A stretch of DNA of 64,000 bases from Levilactobacillus andaensis (GTDB lineage: Bacteria; Bacillota; Bacilli; Lactobacillales; Lactobacillaceae). Below the pieces are notes generated by a model. That model did no database searches. It worked only from the letters and a program-made list of their open reading frames with translations, and was not told the DNA's origin. The DNA is taken from assembly GCF_016861695.1 (NCBI RefSeq), contig NZ_BOLP01000017.1:1-64000 (forward strand). Direction: 5' to 3'. The position numbers were made by a program, and so were the translations under genes. Shown piece by piece: positions 17,916-26,058 of the stretch. Position 1 is the first letter of the stretch. Each line of letters opens with the position of its first letter.

Positions 17916-18845
17916 ATGAAAATTGCAATTGCGGGTGCTGGCGCCATGGGGTGTCGCTTTGGCGTGAAGTTACAGAATGCCGGCAACGACGTGACCTTGA
18001 TCGATAACTGGACCGACCACGTGGCGGCCATCAATACGACCGGCCTCATCGTCACCACCGACGATGGCACCGATCACGTGACGGCCATGACCGCCGCGGC
18101 CCCACAGGACGTGACCGACCACTTTGACCTCATCATTCTCTTCACCAAGGCCATGCAGATGGACCACATGCTGACGGAACTGGGCGACGTCTTGAGCAAT
18201 CAGCCAGTCGTGTTGACCCTCGCCAACGGTATCGGCAACATCGAAACGATTGAAAAACACGTGCCGAAGAACCGCGTCGTGGCGGGAACCACCATCTGGT
18301 CCTCCAGTCTCACCGGCCCCGGCCATATTACGGTCACGGGGACCGGCAGTATTTCACTTCAGGCCATCGTGCCAGACGAGTTCCCGGACTTGCCAGCTGT
18401 GCTGAACACCTTTAATGACGCGGGTCTCAACGCTAGCGTGGCCGAAGACGTGTTGGCCGCTATCTGGAAAAAGGCCGGCCTCAATAGTGTCTTGAACACC
18501 TACTGCACCCTGTTTGACTGCAATATCGGTGAGTTCGGCGCCTTGCCTAACTGGCGGACGCTCAACGATGCCGTGCTCGATGAATTTCAAGCCGTCGCCG
18601 ATGCCGCTAAAATTAGTTTCGATGCGCAGGCCGTGACCGAGCTCATCGCCGCACAATTCGACCCAACGACCAACGGCGGTCACTATCCGTCGATGCATCA
18701 GGATATGGCCAAGCGCCGGCCAACCGAAGTGGATTTTCTGAACGGTTACGTGGCGAAATTAGGTGCCCAACTTAACGTTCCTGCCCCCATCAATGCTAAC
18801 CTCGCTCAGCAGATCCACGCTAAGGAAAGCCTGTTGGGTATCTAA
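17916..18845 (+). CDS. panE: 2-dehydropantoate 2-reductase (PanE/ApbA)
   Basis: 309 residues. The N-terminal Rossmann domain has GAGAMG at 7-12 for NADPH; the C-terminal helical domain carries IWKKAGLNSVLN (catalytic Lys) and RRPTEVDFLNG (substrate Glu region). It reduces ketopantoate to pantoate for vitamin B5/CoA synthesis. No other pan gene is nearby, and lactobacilli often need pantothenate, so it may also act as a 2-hydroxyacid dehydrogenase; that is inference. AAGGAG precedes ATG. Confidence 0.87.
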   Translation: MKIAIAGAGAMGCRFGVKLQNAGNDVTLIDNWTDHVAAINTTGLIVTTDDGTDHVTAMTAAAPQDVTDHFDLIILFTKAMQMDHMLTELGDVLSNQPVVLTLANGIGNIETIEKHVPKNRVVAGTTIWSSSLTGPGHITVTGTGSISLQAIVPDEFPDLPAVLNTFNDAGLNASVAEDVLAAIWKKAGLNSVLNTYCTLFDCNIGEFGALPNWRTLNDAVLDEFQAVADAAKISFDAQAVTELIAAQFDPTTNGGHYPSMHQDMAKRRPTEVDFLNGYVAKLGAQLNVPAPINANLAQQIHAKESLLGI

Positions 18846-19026
18846 CGGAAAATCCGTTGCACCACGCTCTGTGGTTTTACTACTATATGTAGAAAAAGTG
18901 TCTTTTACTCCCCAATATCTAGTTGTAATTTCCGCCCGTTCATCGTAACATAGACTTATACTCATTTTGACTGAACGTAGAAATTAATTAGATTTACGTT
19001 CCAAAAGGCTTGGAGGGCTAGAGACG

Positions 19027-19314
19027 ATGGACGTTTTAAGAAGATCACAGACCACGATGCATCCCGGCGGACTAACCGTGGAAAACTTAGCTGGGGAGCA
19101 CGCTCCGTTTAACTCGCGTAAGATTCACGCGGCGTTAACGGCGCTCACCAACGACCCCACAGTCGTCCACCGTGTTGAAAGCCTGATTGTTGCCCAGCTC
19201 GCAGGCTTTGACATCGTTGCGACTGGCACAATCGAAGCGACCGTGGTGGAGACGCTGGAACAACTTGGCTACCAAAATATGGCCAACAACTATCAGAAGC
19301 AACAACACGCTTAG
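19027..19314 (+). CDS. Stand-alone ATP-cone domain protein
   Basis: 95 residues that consist almost wholly of an ATP-cone: VENLAGEHAPFNSRKIHAAL matches the start of the fold, and the segment through LEQLGYQNMANNYQKQ matches its last helices. ATP-cones bind ATP/dATP and normally sit at the N terminus of ribonucleotide reductases or in NrdR. Here no catalytic or zinc-ribbon part is attached. GGAGG lies 10 bases before ATG. It may sense nucleotide levels for a partner, but no partner is next to it. Moderately sure of the fold, not of the role. Confidence 0.65.
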   Translation: MDVLRRSQTTMHPGGLTVENLAGEHAPFNSRKIHAALTALTNDPTVVHRVESLIVAQLAGFDIVATGTIEATVVETLEQLGYQNMANNYQKQQHA

Positions 19315-19343
19315 TGGGCTTTTGTAATTTATGACGAGATGAA

Positions 19344-19385
19344 AAAACCGGTACCGTAGCGAAAACTGCCACGATACCGGTTTTC
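19344..19385. terminator. Bidirectional terminator
   Basis: AAAACCGGTA and TACCGGTTTT with inner CGT-GC/GC-ACG pairing. Confidence 0.85.
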
Positions 19386-19410
19386 ATTCACCTATTTTTT
19401 TCATCGTTAA

Positions 19411-19566
19411 CTACTTACCCAAGAAGTGTTTTTTGATATAGCTTGTACCCCATAGGGCGAGCGTTACCAATAGCATCACTTTGAAATCCGTTACGAAACT
19501 AAACACTAGGGATGAAAATAATCCAAACACTATACATAGACATATAATCCGAACAATCTTTTCCAT
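19411..19566 (-). CDS. 51-residue membrane protein
   Basis: A short gene with AGGGGA five bases before ATG 19566. It encodes two likely membrane helices (residues 5-25 and 29-42) and a basic end KKHFLGK. AT-rich like the rest of the island. No family recognised. It follows the 87-residue membrane gene on the same strand, so it could be last in the same transcript. Confidence 0.55.
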   Translation of the reverse strand: MEKIVRIICLCIVFGLFSSLVFSFVTDFKVMLLVTLALWGTSYIKKHFLGK

Positions 19567-19717
19567 ATAGTCCCCTACTCAAACAACAAAAAATATGGAG
19601 ATACTTTTCAAATTTCTTATTGTTTGCACATATTTTGGAAACCGATTTTCGAAATTTGAAAATTATTGACTTCTTCAGTATCTTTGATTCATTCTATATT
19701 CATTAAAAACGAAACCA

Positions 19718-19981
19718 TTATCGTTTCATCTTGTCTTTTTTGGCCTTACGTTTTGCATTTATACAATCAACGATGAGAACATCTATGAATGATAGAGCAA
19801 CACCAATAATTGATATTATTGAGATGCGTATATAATTAATTAAGTAATAATGACCCTTGGTGAATAGATCTATTGGGCCTTTTATGCCAAAAGTTACTAT
19901 GAGGATGACTATTATTAGTAACTCTATACTTTCAAAATAATTGGTAAATTGTAATTGATATCGATTGTACAATTTTTTCAT
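19718..19981 (-). CDS. 87-residue two-helix membrane protein
   Basis: Helices at about 18-35 and 48-70 with a strongly basic tail (NAKRKAKKDKMKR). The middle motif DLFTKGHYYLINY is shared with the broken copy at 20116-20373. AGGAC precedes ATG 19981. Base composition is much more AT-rich than the flanking genes, pointing to transfer. Size and layout would fit a bacteriocin immunity-like or regulator-partner membrane protein, but nothing proves that. Confidence 0.65.
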   Translation of the reverse strand: MKKLYNRYQLQFTNYFESIELLIIVILIVTFGIKGPIDLFTKGHYYLINYIRISIISIIGVALSFIDVLIVDCINAKRKAKKDKMKR

Positions 19982-19996
19982 TATCCCTATGTCCTT

Positions 19997-20116
19997 TTAG
20001 AAGAATATGAAAGAGATGGCCTTTGCTGTGACACCTGCCCAGTAATTGTTAAAGCCAGCCTTCTTGAGTGCGAACTTTAACCCAACCTTTCCACTCTGAT
20101 CCATGTTGGTAAGCAT
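19997..20116 (-). CDS. Possible 39-residue peptide, coupled to the broken gene upstream
   Basis: ATG at 20116 overlaps the TAA of the preceding frame (TAATG), a common translational-coupling arrangement, and the frame runs to TAA at 19997. The product is short, basic then hydrophobic (GLKFALKKAGFNNYW, then AISFIFF). The same frame can be extended upstream to another ATG to give 53 residues. No ribosome site of its own. It may be a real small peptide or a remnant. Confidence 0.3.
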   Translation of the reverse strand: MLTNMDQSGKVGLKFALKKAGFNNYWAGVTAKAISFIFF

Positions 20117-20373
20117 TACTTTTGGTGCTTTTTGCGTTTGTGTCTTTCGTACAAGCATTCGATTGCTAGGATTATTCCGAAAAATGCTAACCCACTGAGA
20201 AAGGACGTTGCTGCTGTTTGAAGGTACTTGAGTAAGTAGTAATGGCCTTTTTGAAACAAATCTATTATTCCTTTGATGATAAATATGAGAAAGACTAGGA
20301 AATAGGTGTAACTTTGTACGGTACTAAAGTAACTATCTATTTACTTTTTGTAATGACTATAAAATTGTCTCAT
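20116..20373 (-). pseudogene. Paralogue of the 87-residue membrane protein with an early stop
   Basis: Reading from ATG 20373 gives ten codons, then TAA, then 74 further open codons in the same frame that match the intact neighbour closely: DLFQKGHYYLLKYL against DLFTKGHYYLINYI, and a similar basic tail. Total length is 86 codons including the final stop, the same as the intact copy to within two. The stop therefore looks like a point nonsense mutation in a tandem duplicate; AAGAGG precedes the ATG. Confidence 0.65.
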
Positions 20374-20757
20374 ATTTGTTTAGACCTCTTTTACTAAAAA
20401 CCAAGCAGAAAGCCTGCGCTTTTAATCGCGGGATGAATTGTGTGTTTCCTTCCTTTTCTTTTGGAACAAGGTTAATACTAAACGATATTAATTGAGAGAA
20501 AAAGAACCGGGCTGTTTACGTGGGTAAATGTAAAGGGATAGTTGCGGTTGTGACAGTAACGGTACTATATGATCAGCGATATCTTGTTTAAAAAATACAA
20601 AGGTGCTATCTCTGATGATATAATTTCGGATATTAAAAACATGTCATAAAATTGTTGAAATACTATGTAGTATAAGGTTCTGTCAATAGAGTGATATTGC
20701 CTATAACTTAAGTAGTAGGTTTTCTGCAAGGGTTAGTAAAAGTTGCGAGACTTAGGC
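20374..20757. other. Gene-free AT-rich stretch
   Basis: I see no supported gene or clear structure. One 26-codon frame on the plus strand lacks a ribosome site. Confidence 0.6.
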
Positions 20758-21267
20758 TTACTTAATTTGGTAGACAACGGTTTTTGATGGTGTAATCCAT
20801 TTGTCTTCAATAACGACGTAGCAACTAATTAGACTGAAAACAATGACTAGTAGTGAGACTAAAATGATGGTCTTATGTAGACTATTATATCTGGTGTTTC
20901 GCCACATGACATACATGGGTAAAAAGATTCCGACTGGCGGGAGAAGCACTGAAACCATTGCCAGTAAAATCAAAATGATTCCTTCGTCAGTATTTTGATA
21001 AGGAGACGTGTCAATCTTTTTTAACTGTCCCTTTTTCTCAGCAATTTGCTCGTTGTTGACGTCAATTTGTTCTTTTAGTTCTGAGTTTTCCTTTAGTAAT
21101 TTATCAATTGACATTTTATAAATATCGCTGAGCTGAATTAGATTATCCAGGTCTGGATAGCCTCGACCATTTTCCCATTTTGAAATGGATTGGCGGGTGA
21201 CGTGTAGAATTGTGGCCACTTCGTTTTGTGAAAATCCTTGTGCAATACGAGCACTCTTTAGTTGCAA
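20758..21267 (-). CDS. XRE-family regulator with C-terminal membrane domain
   Basis: HTH_3 domain at about 1-58 (FSQNEVATILHVTRQSISKWENGRGYPDL), a coiled-coil-like linker rich in E, Q and K, then two or three membrane helices from residue 92. The same architecture as the gene at 15166. The start is puzzling: AGGAGG (21296-21291) lies 8 bases before ATC (21282-21280), which would begin the N-terminal sequence expected of this family, while the first ordinary initiation codon is TTG at 21267, about 23 bases beyond the site. I give TTG; the true start may be the ATC or be impaired. Confidence 0.75.
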   Translation of the reverse strand: MQLKSARIAQGFSQNEVATILHVTRQSISKWENGRGYPDLDNLIQLSDIYKMSIDKLLKENSELKEQIDVNNEQIAEKKGQLKKIDTSPYQNTDEGIILILLAMVSVLLPPVGIFLPMYVMWRNTRYNSLHKTIILVSLLVIVFSLISCYVVIEDKWITPSKTVVYQIK

Positions 21268-21436
21268 GCTAAAATCTGCGATTAGATATTCCTCCTATGT
21301 AAGAAAATTTTTTGACGAATATAAATTATATTGTCAAATCTAATACTATACTAAAAAAATATTATTGGCGAAAAAATTGGTCCCAGGTCCTTCCTACAGG
21401 GACTAGTTATATCGCAGCCTCCCCATCTAACTCTAT

Positions 21437-21808
21437 CTAGTGCTTTCTCCAAAATCTTTCAAACGAGATTGCAATAATCATCAAAACAGCAAAAAAACAT
21501 ATGTTAATGGCACCAAGCCAAACCCATGAATTTATTCCAGTTAAACCGCTAGGAACAACGGCCGTAAACACCCACAAAGCGGCCTCCATCACGACAAACA
21601 TGATAAAGTATTGAAACTGACTATAACGGTCCTCACGCAATTCATTCCAATGCGCTAACGTATACAATGACGAAAACACGTTTGCAATTGAAAACGCAAC
21701 GGCCAAAATAATTCTCGTTCTTAACGTATACTCAAAGTTCATTGCCGCAAAAATGCCTATTAAGATACTAACCAAAACTAGAAGTATTCTTTTTATTGAT
21801 ATGACCAT
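21437..21808 (-). CDS. Four-helix membrane protein of unknown function
   Basis: 123 residues with four hydrophobic helices (about 5-22, 32-52, 66-84, 94-115) and short polar loops. ATG 21808 has AAAGGTGG about 12 bases upstream. I do not recognise the family. It lies in the same AT-rich island as the XRE regulator. Confidence 0.65.
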   Translation of the reverse strand: MVISIKRILLVLVSILIGIFAAMNFEYTLRTRIILAVAFSIANVFSSLYTLAHWNELREDRYSQFQYFIMFVVMEAALWVFTAVVPSGLTGINSWVWLGAINICFFAVLMIIAISFERFWRKH

Positions 21809-22106
21809 GACTTATACTTACCACCTTTAAATTGGAATACACGGCCCTTAGCAAATCCTTTACAAACTGTATTAAATAAGCACCTTTCAATCCAATACGA
21901 AGCGCAAAACCAGTGGCACCACCCATAGCATATAAGAAAACAGCACATTTGCAAAGACACCCATCGTTTCCCCTAGTTACATTCCCTATCATATCAAGCT
22001 TTCTAATGTATCATAGAATGATGATACAAGTAAAACAACAGTTAACCAATTAAGGATATTCATCGCAGACTTTAGCTTTGAATTAGCTACTATGATGTCG
22101 TCATAA

Positions 22107-22153
22107 GAAAAGCCCCACAATCGTTAGACTTATCTGTCTAATAATTGTGGGGC
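22107..22153 (-). terminator. Strong hairpin, terminator-like on the minus strand
   Basis: GCCCCACAAT pairs with ATTGTGGGGC, with an inner TTAGAC/GTCTAA stem; TTTTC follows on the minus strand. It is about 100 bases beyond the spx gene, as a second stop. The rest of 21809-22248 holds no supported gene. Confidence 0.55.
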
Positions 22154-22204
22154 ACTTCAATCGCGTCGTTCCCTTTCTATTCCTGTTGTTCAATTCAAGG
22201 CAAA

Positions 22205-22241
22205 ATAAAAAACCGATCAGCACTCCCCCGAGAACTGATCG
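22205..22241 (-). terminator. spx terminator
   Basis: CGATCAG/CTGATCG stem followed by six T on the minus strand, 8 bases beyond the stop codon. Confidence 0.8.
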
Positions 22242-22248
22242 ATCTAGT

Positions 22249-22647
22249 CTATGAGCTTAGTTGTGATTCCAAATGGTGTAATTCCGCCGTCCGCACATCG
22301 CGAGGCAAGAACCGCCGAATTTCTTCTTCGTTGTAGCCCACTTCAAGCCGCTTGTCATCAAAAATGATGGGGCGCTTGATTAAATCGGGGTACTTTACAA
22401 CCAAATCAACCAACTGGCTAACCGAGAGCGTGTCTAGGTCAACGTGTAGTTGCTTGAAAACATTCGACCGGGTCGAAATGATGTCTTCACTGCCGTTTTC
22501 AGTTAAGCGAAGAATCTGCTTAATTTCGGCTGCGTTCAATGGCTTGGACTTGATGTTCCGTTCTCTGAACGCAATATCGTGTCCCTTCAGCCATGCACGG
22601 GCCTTCCGACTGGATGCGCTACTTGGCGCAATGTATAAATTGATCAT
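22249..22647 (-). CDS. Spx-family RNA polymerase-binding regulator lacking the redox CXXC
   Basis: 132 residues, full-length Spx (ArsC-like thioredoxin fold). Residues that contact the RNA polymerase alpha C-terminal domain in Spx are kept: R47, G52 and R92, as are IISTRSNVF and RPIIFDDKRLEVGYNEEEIRRFLP. But the CXXC switch at 10-13 is SASS: both cysteines are serine. It therefore cannot form the disulphide that tunes B. subtilis Spx. It may be constitutively active or controlled by level only. Spx proteins are usually degraded by ClpXP; that is family knowledge. ATG 22647. Confidence 0.9.
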   Translation of the reverse strand: MINLYIAPSSASSRKARAWLKGHDIAFRERNIKSKPLNAAEIKQILRLTENGSEDIISTRSNVFKQLHVDLDTLSVSQLVDLVVKYPDLIKRPIIFDDKRLEVGYNEEEIRRFLPRDVRTAELHHLESQLSS

Positions 22648-23193
22648 ATCTCAGCACTTCCTTATCGTTGGATTGAGTAACGATAGAAAAAACAATTGAC
22701 TTAGCTTGGTTGCTACCAAATAATTCACTGAATCATCTAGTAGAACCAACTTATATGTTACCACAACTGAATGAATAATCAACCTTTTTTGGAAACTTTC
22801 TAAATTACAGGCAACATTTTTTAGTGAGTTGGTTGTTGTCCCCAACCATTACCTTTGACCCAATCGAATTTGTGATATTAATTAAAAATGGCGGAATTAT
22901 CGGCGTTAGTTTTGTCACAATGTGATTGCAGTTGGCAAATTATCCCCTGATAAGTCATTTTGATTATCCATTAAATCCGCCACGTGTGTCTTTTTCACGA
23001 TAATGTATTAATATTCATTGATACGGAATTTATATTCACTTTTAATCGAAATTTCAATCTAAATTTAACACTCCAAACTAGCCGATGTGGCTAAACCGGC
23101 GTTTCTGCTATGTAAAGATATTCGTTTCCCCTTTCTGTCATCATTAGTTGTAGAATGAGAGCACAAAGTTATTTCCACTGGGAGGAATTTTCC
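22648..23193. other. Gene-free stretch between divergent genes
   Basis: Contains the promoters of spx and the antiporter; I could not fix either. No structured element or further gene seen. Confidence 0.5.
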
Positions 23194-25269
23194 GTGAACG
23201 TCTTCTATGCCGTCCTGCTACTAGTGCTCGCGACCATCGTCGCCAATACGATCTATCCGTATTTTCCGCTAATTCCGCAGGCTTTCTACCAAATTTTTGC
23301 CGGGGCCATTCTATCCTTGGTGCCGCTCTACCACCACTTCGTCCTTGAGCCCGAAGTGTTCATGCTGCTGATCATTGCCCCGCTCATGTTCTACGATGGC
23401 CGCAATGCCGATGGCAAGGAACTCCGCCGTAACGTCGGGTCGGTGCTCTCCATGGCGGTCGTCCTAGCCATTCTGACGGTCATCTTGATGGGCTACGTGA
23501 GCCACGCCATGATTGCCAGCATCCCGTTGGCCTTGGCCTTCGCCCTCGCCGCCATCGTCACGCCGACCGATGCCGTGGCCGTGTCGTCGATCACCACCAA
23601 CATGGCGGTCCCCGAACGCGTCATGGGCATGTTGGAACGGGAATCGCTCTTCAACGACGCTTCCGGTTTGGTGGCCTTCAGTCTTGCCTTGACCGCATTT
23701 ACGACCGGCAAATTCTCCGTTGGCGGTGGGATCAAGCACTTCCTAGTCGTCTTTCTCGGCGGCCTCCTGATTGGCCTGGTTCTTGGGGTCATCGCCGTTT
23801 GGGCCCGTGTTTATCTGGTTCAAAGTGGGAAGGACTCCGCTAGCGTCATCGTGCCCTACGACGTGCTGGTGCCCTTTCTCATCTACTTGGCCGCAGAACA
23901 CGCCGAACTATCCGGAATTCTTGCGGTGGTCGCCGCCGGTCTGGTCTACAGTGCGTCTAACAACCAGTTGCGACTCTCCAGCACACAGTTACAGCTGGTT
24001 TCACGGTCGACTTGGAGCATCATCACCAGCGTCCTCAACGGGTTCGTTTTCGTCCTGTTAGGGGTCTCCCTGCCGACCGTCTGGGTAAATATTCAACAGG
24101 ACCACACCAAGTCGCTACCGACCTATTTGTTGCTGGCCGTGACCCTCTATCTGGTCATGCTCGCCCTCCGCTATCTCTGGATTCGTTTCGACTGGGCCCT
24201 GATTCATTCCGAAAAAAACAACCGGCGGAAAAATGCGCTAGTTGGGGCTTTGTCCGGTGTGCACGGAACCATCACGCTAGCCATGGCTTTTTCCTTGCCA
24301 CTGACGTTTAACGGTGCCGTCTTCCCTTTCCGTAATACGATGATCTTTATCGCCGCGGTCGTCATCATTCTGAGTCTTCTGGTGCCGACCATCGTGCTGC
24401 CATTCGTGTTGCCAAATAAGGAACTGCCCGTGGATCCCGCAACGGCGCTCAAGGAACGCAAGGCACTCGTGGCCTACGCGACTGACCGTTTAGCCCAAGA
24501 AAGTACCGCCGATTCCGCCGCAACACAATCCGTAATTGAAATTCTCAACAGTCAGGCTACGGACCAACGCCCGGACAAAAAGAAAATGCAGGCCATTTTA
24601 AACCAGGCCACGCAGGTCGAAGTCGAAACGGTTCAGGCATTCGCTGACGATGGCACGGTTCCCCAAAGCTTCGCCGCACGCTACGTCCGCGTGCTGGTGG
24701 TCAAATCCCAGATGAGCAGTAACAATCCGTTCGTCAATCTTACGCTGTGGGCCCGCTTCGTTTGGCACCGGGTCGCGCACGCCATCGTGCACAATCGCCG
24801 CCGTGACAAACGAATCGCTCAACAACGGCAACAGCTCCAGCAACGCCCCCACTCCGCAGAACAAGAAGCGGCACAGGAACGGCGCATTGCGCTACAAAAG
24901 AAGCAAGGAAACCGCCGACCACTGCGTAATCAACGGATCGACCAGCAACGACGCGAAAACTTCTACAAGATCGAAGCCGGTGTCTACAACAACGTTATCG
25001 ACTTTCTCACGAAAATTGCTAGCGTCGACAACCAAACCGAGGTCAACACCGTGCGGAACTATTACAACGCCCGTCACCGTCGCGTTGACATCAATCAAGA
25101 CGATAGCCAACAAAACGAATTGTTCATCCAAGCCTTCCAATTTGAGTACACTTACGTCCGCGAGCAACGCAACGCCCGTAAGCTTTCACCGGAGCTTGCA
25201 GACGAACTCTACCAACAAATTTCCACTGACCAAATGCTTTACATGCAAGAAATTGCGCCGACTGATTAG
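23194..25269 (+). CDS. CPA1-family Na+(K+)/H+ antiporter
   Basis: 691 residues from GTG 23194 (GGGAGG upstream). About 12-13 membrane helices to residue 410; FALAAIVTPTDAVAVSSI and ESLFNDASGLVAFS hold the paired acidic residues of CPA1 ion sites. The long cytoplasmic tail (about 280 residues) has a stretch rich in R, Q and E (near 530-595) likely to be helical or coiled. It would exchange Na+ or K+ for H+ to hold internal pH. Length and tail match NhaP/YjcE-like bacterial members. Confidence 0.9.
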   Translation: MNVFYAVLLLVLATIVANTIYPYFPLIPQAFYQIFAGAILSLVPLYHHFVLEPEVFMLLIIAPLMFYDGRNADGKELRRNVGSVLSMAVVLAILTVILMGYVSHAMIASIPLALAFALAAIVTPTDAVAVSSITTNMAVPERVMGMLERESLFNDASGLVAFSLALTAFTTGKFSVGGGIKHFLVVFLGGLLIGLVLGVIAVWARVYLVQSGKDSASVIVPYDVLVPFLIYLAAEHAELSGILAVVAAGLVYSASNNQLRLSSTQLQLVSRSTWSIITSVLNGFVFVLLGVSLPTVWVNIQQDHTKSLPTYLLLAVTLYLVMLALRYLWIRFDWALIHSEKNNRRKNALVGALSGVHGTITLAMAFSLPLTFNGAVFPFRNTMIFIAAVVIILSLLVPTIVLPFVLPNKELPVDPATALKERKALVAYATDRLAQESTADSAATQSVIEILNSQATDQRPDKKKMQAILNQATQVEVETVQAFADDGTVPQSFAARYVRVLVVKSQMSSNNPFVNLTLWARFVWHRVAHAIVHNRRRDKRIAQQRQQLQQRPHSAEQEAAQERRIALQKKQGNRRPLRNQRIDQQRRENFYKIEAGVYNNVIDFLTKIASVDNQTEVNTVRNYYNARHRRVDINQDDSQQNELFIQAFQFEYTYVREQRNARKLSPELADELYQQISTDQMLYMQEIAPTD

Positions 25270-25443
25270 TTTCTCCACGAAGCGTCACATTTTCTTCACA
25301 ATTAACTGTTATAGTTGTCGCATAACTTACGAATTAACTACGAATAAGTTACAATTTTACTCCTCCAAAAGTAAAAATAACGGGCGGCTAGCTACGGCGG
25401 TCGACCCACTACTCCAAACGTAATATACGTTCACAAAAAGCGG

Positions 25444-25478
25444 CGACGCAGACAATTCCGGTCTGGTCGTCGTTTTTT
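25444..25478 (+). terminator. Terminator downstream of the antiporter
   Basis: CGACG-CAGAC / GTCTG-GTCGTCG stem followed by six T. Confidence 0.7.
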
Positions 25479-25493
25479 GTCGCTCTTGCAAAA

Positions 25494-25680
25494 TTTGACG
25501 CACTGCGGCTGCCAGGGATTCCGCCCGCTGTGGGGACGCTTCAGCCTGAAAAAGCATCAGGCTTCTCGCTCGCTTTTAAGCCGCAAAACCATGCGTCTTA
25601 AAAGTCGCCCATCATGGTAGCTGCAAGCTACCATGATTTCCACGGCTGGCTACATCCCTGGCATCCTCCGGCTTAGATTG
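25494..25680 (+). repeat. Structured repeat family 1, copy 3 (cloverleaf)
   Basis: Shares the outer sequence GACGCACTGCGGCTGCCAGG and the end CTCCGGCTTAGATTG with copy 1, but the inner stems differ with pairing kept: CTTTTAAG/CTTAAAAG instead of CTTTGGAG/CTCCAAAG, and ATGGTAGCT/AGCTACCAT instead of CCTGTTAGCT/AGCTAACAGG. The gap 25270-26058 holds no gene. Confidence 0.87.
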
Positions 25681-26058
25681 TGCGTTCACGCGACAATTAT
25701 TGCCGGGCAACAGGAGTTAGTCAGCGTGCGATTATCACAACTACCTCTCTATTTAAGCAACAGTTTGCGGAATATGAAGTTAGGCACGGGATTTTATTCA
25801 GTTTGTCCTGTTTTCTCACTAGCCGAGTAGAAAACGCAACCGGAAAACTCAGTACTTTCGTGACTTCAAAGTGTGTTCAGCTTATATCTAAGGCAAAATA
25901 ACCCCCTAAATTGGTCGATTTCTGCTCGTTAAGTTAGAAAACATCTCATAATTGAATGATTTTTGCCACCAGAAATTTACACTCATCGCAAACTAGCTTA
26001 TAATTTCTTTAACACGTTAAAGATTTGGCGTCTTTTCGCGAATTGGAGGGTGACTGTT

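Noticed and set aside
20564-20650. 26-codon plus-strand frame in the AT-rich island
   Set aside because: Lacks a ribosome site and any supporting context.
24803-25423. 206-codon frame overlapping the antiporter tail
   Set aside because: Out-of-frame shadow with no start signals.
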